Assembly: GCA_007135955.1 (NCBI GenBank)
Contig: SLHW01000059.1
Location: 1 to 27,902, forward strand
Source: Candidatus Saccharimonadota bacterium
Lineage (GTDB): Bacteria > Patescibacteriota > Saccharimonadia > Saccharimonadales > SLHW01
DNA length: 27,902 nucleotides
Direction of reading: 5' to 3'
Shown here: positions 22,018 through 27,902 of the stretch, one piece after another
How positions within the stretch are numbered: the first letter of the stretch is position 1
Layout: every line of letters begins with the position of its first letter
Notes under the pieces: generated by a model
Seen by the model: the letters and a program-made list of their open reading frames with translations, nothing else
Databases searched by the model: none
Told to the model about the DNA's origin: nothing
Translations under genes and position numbers: made by a program

Positions 22018-23190
22018 ATGAGAGATAAGCTACTAAGTCAGCGGATATCGGCTATCAAAGAGAGTGCAACACTCGCGCTTAATGCCAAGGTCAAAGCCTT
22101 GGCTGCGTCTGGCGTAACTGTCTATAACCTGACTGCTGGTGAACCTGATGATCAAACACCGCAGTACATCATCAACAAGGTATCAGACCACCTTCACGAA
22201 AATAAATACACCCCGATATCAGGAATGCCGGTACTCAAAGATGCCATAGTGCAACATGCTCGTTCTTTTTATGATGCTAATTGGATGGATAGCTCTATGG
22301 TCGTAGTGACCGCTGGCGCTAAGCCGGCACTATCTGCAATTATGCAGTCTTTACTAAATCCCGGCGACGAAGTAATCGTTCCAACGCCGGCTTGGGTGAG
22401 CTATACCTATATGGTGCAACTTGCTGATGGGGTCATTAAGCCAGTACCGCTTCAGTCGGACTTTGATTTAGATGTTGATGCCTTACAGGCAGCGATAACC
22501 GATAAAACCAAGGCAATTATTATTAATTCGCCCAATAATCCAACTGGGAAAATGTACAGCAGTTCAGCACTAAAAAAGCTTGCTAAAGCACTAGAGAACA
22601 CCGATGTATTCATAATTGCTGATGATCTGTACACCAAGTTAGTATTTGAACCATTTACACCTATTACATCGTGTGGCTTCACTCCAGACAAGCTAATCAT
22701 CGTAAACGGTTTTTCAAAGAGTCAAGCCCTTACTGGCTGGCGAATCGGTTACGTCATTGCGCCTACTGACATAGCTCAATCACTGAATCGAACCCTAAGT
22801 CATACTAGTGGCAATGCGAGTGTGCCGAGTCAATATGCCGCTATTGGCGCTCTAGAAGTAGATGATACACCTCCCATGCTCGAAAATCTCCGGACTCGTC
22901 GAGACATCGTTGCCCGGGCACTAAGCTCGACGAATGGCATTTCGTTTACTTTGCCGGATGGAGCTTTCTATTTCTTTATCGATATTCACCAGCAAGCCGA
23001 TGATGCAGCTGATTGGTGTGCTGATTTATTAGAACAAACTGGTGTCGCACTAGTGCCAGGCAATGACTTTTATGCGCCTGGCTTTGTTCGGTTGTCTTAT
23101 GCTGTTGACGAAGAAACGCTCACAGCTGCACTCCAGAAAATAAGCCAATTTATCCAGAGTTACTCTCAACGACAAAGGAGCAAGTCATGA
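22018..23190 (+). CDS. Class I PLP aminotransferase, aspartate-type
   Basis: Predicted to transaminate oxaloacetate to aspartate (with glutamate) in the cytoplasm. At 390 aa it matches the prokaryotic (I-gamma) aspartate aminotransferases. Landmarks: NLTAGEPDD (37-45), SPNNPTG (171-177), ADDLY (201-205), the PLP Schiff-base Lys234 in NGFSKSQALTGWRIGY, and the substrate-carboxylate Arg in GFVRLSYA near residue 360. The stop overlaps the PEP carboxylase start (ATGA, 23187-23190), which supports oxaloacetate as substrate. The family includes aromatic and prephenate aminotransferases, so the aspartate call rests partly on context. Confidence 0.9.
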   Translation: MRDKLLSQRISAIKESATLALNAKVKALAASGVTVYNLTAGEPDDQTPQYIINKVSDHLHENKYTPISGMPVLKDAIVQHARSFYDANWMDSSMVVVTAGAKPALSAIMQSLLNPGDEVIVPTPAWVSYTYMVQLADGVIKPVPLQSDFDLDVDALQAAITDKTKAIIINSPNNPTGKMYSSSALKKLAKALENTDVFIIADDLYTKLVFEPFTPITSCGFTPDKLIIVNGFSKSQALTGWRIGYVIAPTDIAQSLNRTLSHTSGNASVPSQYAAIGALEVDDTPPMLENLRTRRDIVARALSSTNGISFTLPDGAFYFFIDIHQQADDAADWCADLLEQTGVALVPGNDFYAPGFVRLSYAVDEETLTAALQKISQFIQSYSQRQRSKS

Positions 23191-24698
23191 GAAAAATCCC
23201 GTCCACCATGGCCACCCAACATCCAGACAACGCTGCTGCACCTTTTTGGGACAAAGACGGAAATCCATTTGTCAGTACCGAGCGTGAGCTGATTGACTGC
23301 ATGAGTACGTATCGCCAGCTCGACATGATTGAGTATATGTGGGACTGGGAAGGCAAGTATGCTGACGCTTCAATTGTCGACAAACTTTATGGCGAGTCCT
23401 ACGACTATTTTGCTGAGCAACCACTAGGTAAAGACACGTTTTTGACGTTTCGCCTGCCAAACATCTGGGAGGAAAAAGGCTACAGCTTACTTCAGGCTAT
23501 GACAGTTATGCTTTCAGCTGAGGATTTTGCTAAAGACCTTGGCTTCAAGCAGCGCCCATTGTTCGAAATAATTTTGCCGATGACTACCCGAGCAGACCAA
23601 CTTATCCAGATGCATAACCTGTACTCCAAGCTCGCCCAGTTCAAAAACGACAACTTCAACACCAACAACGCACGCAACAACGAAATCCTCGAGATGATTC
23701 CACTTGTTGAAGGCGTCAACAGCCAGATGTCAATCGGCTTACTACTGCAGGAATACATCGACTCTTATAAAGCTCAGTACAAAGTAGCTCCATCCTACAT
23801 GCGGCCATTTATTGCTTGTTCCGACCCAGCGCTATCTTCTGGATGGTTGTCAGCGAGGCTCGCTAACCTCGATGCGCTTTCGCAAATACAGCAGATCTCT
23901 GATAAAACGAGCATTCCAATGTACCCAATCATTGGAGTTGGTGGCTTACCGTTCCGTGGGGGACTTACTCCCAATACAGCAGCAACCTTTCATGAGCGCT
24001 ATCCTGGCGTTCGCACTGTGACTATCCAGTCGTCGTTCCGATTTGATTATCCGATTCAGCAAGTAAAACGTAGCATCAAGCTACTTGAGCAAACGCTTCC
24101 GCACTCAAAGACGCGGGTTCTCGACGACGACACCACAAAAACTGTCCAGGCACTCGCTATTGCAGCCGAACAACGATACCAAACAACGCTGCAAGGTATC
24201 GCTGGCGATCTACAGCGAGTATTCGCTGCGGTACCGCGGCGACGTGAACGTCGCTTGCACATCGGCCTGTTAGCATATGGCCGAAGTTCCGGTACGGTCA
24301 AGATACCTAGAGCGATTACCTATACCGCTGGATTATATTCTATTGGTGCTCCGCCAGAGTTTATCGGTCTTGGTCGGTCATTAAAGGCGATGAGTGCTAG
24401 TGAGTTAGAGCTACTACGGAACTTAAATCCTCACATCAATGAAGAGATCGAGACTGCCGGTCGCTACATCAATATTGCTAACATCGAGAAGCTAGCGAAG
24501 CGCAATAAAGCCTGGTCATCAGTGCTCGACGACATCACTTACACTCAAGAGATACTTGGCATCAAGCTTGGCCCTCGCACCCACGCAGAAAAAAGCCATC
24601 AAAACATTACATCCAACGTTCTGCTAATGAAAAATAATCAAAAATTTCTCACCCGACTGATCGAAGAGACCGCTATATTGCGAAAAAGTCTTGGGTAA
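23187..24698 (+). CDS. ppcA: Archaeal-type phosphoenolpyruvate carboxylase
   Basis: Carboxylates PEP with bicarbonate to oxaloacetate. At 503 aa it is about half the length of the common bacterial PEPC and fits the archaeal-type (PpcA) family. The N-terminus IPSTMATQHPDN is the family signature; other blocks are FRLPNIWEEKGYSL, LFEIILPMTTRADQL, GVGGLPFRGGLTPNTA (Gly-rich PEP/metal region), TIQSSFRFDYP and GLLAYGRSSGTVKIPRAITY. GGAG sits 8 nt before the ATG. It is translationally coupled to the aminotransferase, so the pair would convert PEP to aspartate. Outside archaea this type is known from a few bacteria, suggesting transfer. It ends 8 bp from a convergent gene. Confidence 0.93.
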   Translation: MRKIPSTMATQHPDNAAAPFWDKDGNPFVSTERELIDCMSTYRQLDMIEYMWDWEGKYADASIVDKLYGESYDYFAEQPLGKDTFLTFRLPNIWEEKGYSLLQAMTVMLSAEDFAKDLGFKQRPLFEIILPMTTRADQLIQMHNLYSKLAQFKNDNFNTNNARNNEILEMIPLVEGVNSQMSIGLLLQEYIDSYKAQYKVAPSYMRPFIACSDPALSSGWLSARLANLDALSQIQQISDKTSIPMYPIIGVGGLPFRGGLTPNTAATFHERYPGVRTVTIQSSFRFDYPIQQVKRSIKLLEQTLPHSKTRVLDDDTTKTVQALAIAAEQRYQTTLQGIAGDLQRVFAAVPRRRERRLHIGLLAYGRSSGTVKIPRAITYTAGLYSIGAPPEFIGLGRSLKAMSASELELLRNLNPHINEEIETAGRYINIANIEKLAKRNKAWSSVLDDITYTQEILGIKLGPRTHAEKSHQNITSNVLLMKNNQKFLTRLIEETAILRKSLG

Positions 24699-24706
24699 GT
24701 CAGCTT

Positions 24707-25771
24707 TTAGGGCGAGTGTCTTTTTGAAAGCTTCAAGCGTAGATTTGCAAATGGTGTCAGCACGCTAAACGGCGCTAATAGAGCGAGACTTAACTTATCG
24801 CTAGCAGAATATACTTTTTTGGCGGACTGCGATAATCCGGCAAAGACCACCAAGACCAACCAAATAGCTACTATCAGCGGCAACGAATTGTAAGCGCCCA
24901 GCTGGCTAATCAAAAAGACTGCCACAGCGACTAAAGACACCATTGTAGATCCAAACGACACTGAGCGGACACGATAGTTCACATCATCGACCCACAGCTG
25001 CAAATCTGCCGAGCGGACAAGTCCAGCAGTTTTGCTGTAGTGCTCTGGTTTTGCGTAGTCGGCAACATCTCCAGGCAGTAGATCATCATTGGCATTGATT
25101 ATTCGCCGTAGCTTAATCGTACGTAGCATAATAGCTGGTTGCTGAGCCGAGCGGATAAACAGGCCAGTACCAGAATATGCTCGCCGGAAGTTGTTAATTA
25201 GTGCCTGCCGTGCAGCGTAGAGCCCACGCATCAGGCTATTGCCAGGCAGTAGGTTCGTCTGCCCAACTACTCCGACAATTTCTGTATTGCGAAACGTTTT
25301 TACGGCTGGCATGAGAGAACTGGGCTGCAACGCACTGTCAGAGTTGAGTACTATAACGAGCTTACTGTTGAGGGCCTTGCGGATACTGCCAGTTTGCTGT
25401 TTCCAGGTCGCCTGGTGTCGAAGCGATCGGTACGACAGCTCTAGCTCAGGATGCTCCTTGCGGTAGTTTTTAATTACTTTCTGACCGGCTTGGGTATCGG
25501 TGGTGTCGATGACTATAGTCTTAGTAATCGGGTAGGGGTTAGTTCGTAGACTATCGAGGCAACGAGGAATGTCTGCCGATGCGTCCTTGTGATACACCAG
25601 TGCAATAAGTGATGGTCGGTAGCGGTCACGCTTGCCTGATCGCTTGGCAGTAGCGTCTTGGTAACGTCGCCGCATCGTCTGGATATCGCCAATAACATGG
25701 AGCAGTATCAGGGCTAAGCTGTTTAGCCCCACAAGCGATAGTAGTACTAGTTCGGTTGTACCGATGTTCAT
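24707..25771 (-). CDS. Membrane GT2-like glycosyltransferase
   Basis: Predicted inner-face glycosyltransferase with GT-A fold. One N-terminal TM (about residues 8-27), a soluble domain at about 50-230 with the start SLIALVYHKDASADIPRCLDSL typical of GT2 enzymes, and NSDS (about 140-143 in LVIVLNSDSALQP) in place of the DXD metal motif. Two C-terminal TMs lie at about 275-320 (MVSLVAVAVFLISQLG, LPLIVAIWLVLVVFAG). The QxxRW catalytic motif is not apparent, so activity is uncertain. It overlaps the sortase stop by 4 nt (ATGA) and is third in the surface operon, which suggests a role in modifying a surface product. Confidence 0.72.
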   Translation of the reverse strand: MNIGTTELVLLSLVGLNSLALILLHVIGDIQTMRRRYQDATAKRSGKRDRYRPSLIALVYHKDASADIPRCLDSLRTNPYPITKTIVIDTTDTQAGQKVIKNYRKEHPELELSYRSLRHQATWKQQTGSIRKALNSKLVIVLNSDSALQPSSLMPAVKTFRNTEIVGVVGQTNLLPGNSLMRGLYAARQALINNFRRAYSGTGLFIRSAQQPAIMLRTIKLRRIINANDDLLPGDVADYAKPEHYSKTAGLVRSADLQLWVDDVNYRVRSVSFGSTMVSLVAVAVFLISQLGAYNSLPLIVAIWLVLVVFAGLSQSAKKVYSASDKLSLALLAPFSVLTPFANLRLKLSKRHSP

Positions 25772-26361
25772 GCTTCCACCTCAACAAATTCAAAGTTCAT
25801 CAATCGGCGGTGCTCATAAAACAGGCCCTCGCATGTCAATAGTGTTAGCTGCGGAGCATCAGGATCTAGCTCGAGTAGTGACGTATCTGAAGGGTCAACT
25901 AGCTCGTCACCAGTATATATATAGTGAAAGACTAGGTCGTTGTCAGTGTGAATGAGTAGCAAGTCGCCGGTTGAGATATCACGGGTCGGTGCTAATAGAT
26001 TGCGGTTATTGTGGCCATAGATCAACGTATGTCCAGCTAGATTGTTAATCGGTGAGGTCATAGTAGCGATATGGACAGATGTTGTGCTGAGCGTCCAGGC
26101 GTCGGTTGCTTCGTCATATTCGCCGTCAACAACTGGCAAATCGATGCCGACCGCCGGAATCTCTAGTCGTACCGGATTACCGGTGAGTGCCTCTGGCTCG
26201 ACTGGCTCAGGCGCTTCGGCTACTAGCTCCGATATGTACTGATTATTGTCTATGCTCGCCGTTTCAGCTGGTTGCTGCAGGCTGAAAACAACAGGCGCAA
26301 ACAATACCAAAACGTACAAAGATACCACCTTTATTATCAGTGGTATCTTGTACGTTATCAT
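25768..26361 (-). CDS. Sortase transpeptidase
   Basis: Cysteine transpeptidase that cleaves a C-terminal sorting motif and attaches the protein to the envelope. The 197-aa protein has an N-terminal signal anchor (about residues 6-27), a short linker, and a sortase beta-barrel (about 62-197). The catalytic triad is visible: His117 in LIYGHNNR, Cys177 in LTLLTCEG (TLxTC), and Arg185 or Arg186 in HRRLMNF. It lies 27 nt downstream of the LPXTG gene, its probable substrate, and overlaps the glycosyltransferase by ATGA. AGGA 9 nt before the ATG is a reasonable ribosome binding site, but a stable hairpin begins 2 nt after the start codon. The class cannot be set by eye. Confidence 0.9.
   Translation of the reverse strand: MITYKIPLIIKVVSLYVLVLFAPVVFSLQQPAETASIDNNQYISELVAEAPEPVEPEALTGNPVRLEIPAVGIDLPVVDGEYDEATDAWTLSTTSVHIATMTSPINNLAGHTLIYGHNNRNLLAPTRDISTGDLLLIHTDNDLVFHYIYTGDELVDPSDTSLLELDPDAPQLTLLTCEGLFYEHRRLMNFEFVEVEA
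26311..26356 (-). promoter_or_regulatory. 17-bp hairpin at the start of the sortase coding region
   Basis: In mRNA sense AACGTACAAGATACCAC (26356-26340) pairs with GTGGTATCTTTGTACGTT (26328-26311), interrupted only by one bulged base, with an 11-nt loop. It begins 2 nt after the ATG and spans codons 2 to 17. Four T follow its base, so partial termination is possible, as is inhibition of translation initiation. Confidence 0.65.
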
Positions 26362-26388
26362 TTGTCTATTCCTGCTTATTTAGTAACT

Positions 26389-27726
26389 TTATGCAGTGAA
26401 TCGAACAAACGCGCCCTTAACGAGAGAGCTAGCCATAGCTAGTGAGGTAGCAACAATAGCTGCGATACTAGCAACAATGCTTGCACTGCTACCAGTCTCT
26501 GGCAGAGACCGTACAGTTGTAGCGGCTAGAATTTCACCTTCTTTTTTCTCATCGTCGTCACCGAGAACAACGCCTTCACACTCAATTGTGTTGGTTACAG
26601 TAAGGGTGAATAGGTTATCTTCACCATACAGCTCAACATCTTCTGGAGCTGTTAACGTCTCAAGAGGCAATACATCAGCTGTAGATGTACATTGTGCCGG
26701 CAAACCAGTTACTTCCTCTCGGACATTGGTCAAAGTTGTTTCACCAGGAACGACTTCTACAGGTGGATCTACGCCTAGTGTCCAGTCGAACTCATCATCT
26801 GCGTAGAAAACTACTTCTAGCTCTTCAAGATTGATTCCTTCAGTGTCACCTTCCCATTCTTTATCGAATTGGAATCGATAGGTTTCCGGAATCTCTTGGT
26901 TGCAGACGAGGTGTACTACATCAGGGAAGGTACCGTCATCATTAACACCGCTAGAGAACCCAAAGCCTGGGGTTCCAGTTACGCCTTGGTTTGTGAACGG
27001 AGTATCAGAGAGTCCTTCGCAGTTAGCTACCTCGAATCCATCACCTTCGATGACTTCGTTAATGCCGTAGCGAGCTGGCTGCAGATCGTTCTGATCATCT
27101 AATAGTAAGTCAAGCGTACCGTTGACTTTACCTTCTTCATCGTTATTTGTCAGCGTAAGGACAACGTCAGCTTGGGGACCCACTGTTGCACTGATAGTGA
27201 AGCTAGCATCTGTGGGTTGATCGATTAGGTTACCGTCAACGTCGTACCACTCCTTCAGAAGGGTGATAGCAACGGTGTCGTCTCCGTTTTCACCTTCCCC
27301 GGGACACCAGTCAGAGATCGTCAGCAGAGCTCTGTCTCCAAGCTCTCCATCTGGAGTCGCAGTGGCACTCACCGGTTCGACGAATGGCATGAAGAACTGA
27401 AGTGCACCACTTTCACCTTGTGGGGTCATCGTACCGACAACATCACCATTGACAGATAGTTCGGCTTCTTTTACGTCTGTTGGTCCACCCGGTGTTAAAA
27501 CCCAGTGCAGCCAACCAGTCTCGATATTGCGCTGATCGTCGTCTGCGAGATCACATTTCTCTGAGTCTAGTCCTTTGACGCCATCCCATTCAATAGGATC
27601 GCTTGATCCTACTGGCTTTCCGCCCATTGCCATTAGACTCGGCATGGCTGCAGCGAATATTGAAGCTGCAAACACCACACTTAGTGCGAGGATTGAAACT
27701 CGCTTAATATTTATTGATAGACTCAT
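26389..27726 (-). CDS. LPXTG-anchored surface protein
   Basis: Secreted adhesin-like protein, substrate for the neighbouring sortase. The ATG at 27724-27726 (445 aa) is chosen over the upstream TTG at 27738 because GGAGGT (27736-27731) ends 4 nt before it. A signal peptide covers about residues 1-33 (ILALSVVFAASIFAAAMPSL). The mature region is acidic and beta-rich with several Cys and repeated domain edges (TLTNNDEEGKVNGTLDL, FQFDKEWEGD, LTVTNTIECEG) that suggest two or three Ig/Cna-B-like modules. The C-terminal sorting signal is complete: LPETG (408-412), a hydrophobic Ala/Val/Ile helix, and a short tail with Lys and Arg. First gene of the operon with sortase and glycosyltransferase. Confidence 0.9.
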   Translation of the reverse strand: MSLSINIKRVSILALSVVFAASIFAAAMPSLMAMGGKPVGSSDPIEWDGVKGLDSEKCDLADDDQRNIETGWLHWVLTPGGPTDVKEAELSVNGDVVGTMTPQGESGALQFFMPFVEPVSATATPDGELGDRALLTISDWCPGEGENGDDTVAITLLKEWYDVDGNLIDQPTDASFTISATVGPQADVVLTLTNNDEEGKVNGTLDLLLDDQNDLQPARYGINEVIEGDGFEVANCEGLSDTPFTNQGVTGTPGFGFSSGVNDDGTFPDVVHLVCNQEIPETYRFQFDKEWEGDTEGINLEELEVVFYADDEFDWTLGVDPPVEVVPGETTLTNVREEVTGLPAQCTSTADVLPLETLTAPEDVELYGEDNLFTLTVTNTIECEGVVLGDDDEKKEGEILAATTVRSLPETGSSASIVASIAAIVATSLAMASSLVKGAFVRFTA

Positions 27727-27730
27727 AGAC

Positions 27731-27803
27731 ACCTCCAATTGTAAGAGTAATAATAATGTCCCACTCTGATTGCATATATATATGAAAATAGATACTATGT
27801 CAA
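27731..27803 (-). promoter_or_regulatory. Promoter and Shine-Dalgarno of the LPXTG operon
   Basis: Minus strand: perfect TTGACA (27803-27798), 17-nt spacer, TATATA (27780-27775), start near 27767, then a leader of about 41 nt ending in GGAGGT (27736-27731). This is the clearest Shine-Dalgarno in the window and contrasts with the leaderless genes. Confidence 0.75.
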
Positions 27804-27830
27804 GTATATTGTATAGTGTTTATGCTTAGA

Positions 27831-27902
27831 TTATTGCAAGATAAAGCCGATTAGCAGCACTAGCGTGATTATGCCAACCAGCAAGTATTCGAGTAGCGTA
27901 TC
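27831..27902 (-). CDS. C-terminal end of a membrane protein, truncated by the window
   Basis: On the minus strand the 23 codons before TAA (27833-27831) are open to the window edge and encode LEYLLVGIITLVLLIGFIL with a final Gln, a clean transmembrane helix. It lies 28 bp upstream of the LPXTG promoter on the same strand. Identity unknown; chance cannot be excluded for so short a stretch. Confidence 0.5.
   Translation of the reverse strand, partial: DTLLEYLLVGIITLVLLIGFILQ

Noticed and set aside
10418..23190. Alternative genetic code (UGA as Gly, code 25)
   Set aside because: UGA acts as stop at several ATGA overlaps and conserved proteins end there at the expected length.
24716..24740. TTGAA-AGC-TTCAA hairpin as terminator for the convergent pair
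   Set aside because: Only 5 bp, no T-run on the proper side of either strand.
27727..27738. TTG start four codons upstream for the LPXTG protein
   Set aside because: GGAGGT lies between this TTG and the ATG at 27726, so the ATG is the real start.

Overview
The window looks like chromosomal backbone from a Patescibacteria/CPR genome, most plausibly a Candidatus Saccharibacteria (TM7) relative. This is inferred from the streamlined ribosomal-protein operon, zinc-cysteine-free S4 and L33, short or overlapping gene junctions, an intracellular GT4-GH57-GH15 glucan operon, an archaeal-type PEP carboxylase, and a sortase with an LPXTG surface protein. UGA acts as a normal stop (for example at the ATGA overlaps near 10418, 11626 and 23187), which argues against the code-25 CPR lineages. 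I see no rRNA, CRISPR array, insertion sequence or prophage.

Layout. 1-3776 (+) is the end of the large ribosomal operon: rpmJ (last codons only), rpsM, rpsK, rpsD, rpoA, rplQ, rplM, rpsI. 3785-3953 holds a strong promoter, a 26-codon leader peptide rich in aromatic residues with one Trp codon, mutually exclusive RNA pairings and an intrinsic terminator. It precedes an orphan gene and trpS, so it reads as a leader-peptide attenuator of tryptophanyl-tRNA synthetase. 4301-7717 (+) continues with a pseudouridine synthase, a clamp-loader delta' subunit and a TPR protein. 7787-8467 (+) carries tRNA-Thr(GGU), tRNA-Tyr(GUA), tRNA-Thr(UGU) and rpmG. 8472-12834 (-) is a three-gene operon, glycogen-synthase-like GT4, GH57 and GH15, joined by ATGA overlaps, for making and degrading intracellular alpha-glucan.

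13101-14117 holds an orphan gene followed by an intergenic element of about 258 bp. Its ends pair in a long helix; it has its own minus-strand promoter, a UACG tetraloop and a U-tract, and is a candidate unclassified non-coding RNA. 14209-17948 carries mscS, rarA, a four-TM membrane protein and a membrane-anchored staphylococcal-type nuclease. 18236-21151 carries a Nudix hydrolase, 5-formyl-THF cyclo-ligase and a DUF2207-type membrane protein. 21369-21902 is a secreted fasciclin-domain protein with a strong terminator. 22018-24698 is an aspartate aminotransferase / archaeal-type PEP carboxylase operon, which would make oxaloacetate and aspartate from PEP. 24707-27726 (-) is a surface module: LPXTG protein, sortase, membrane glycosyltransferase. 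The window closes in the last 23 codons of a minus-strand membrane protein.

A recurrent feature is a -10 hexamer 6-9 nt before the start codon, implying leaderless mRNAs (trpS leader peptide, TPR gene, orphan at 13101, rarA, the DUF2207 gene, aminotransferase). Other genes, such as the LPXTG gene, have clear Shine-Dalgarno sequences. All functional calls come from reading motifs by eye; no searches or folding calculations were run.
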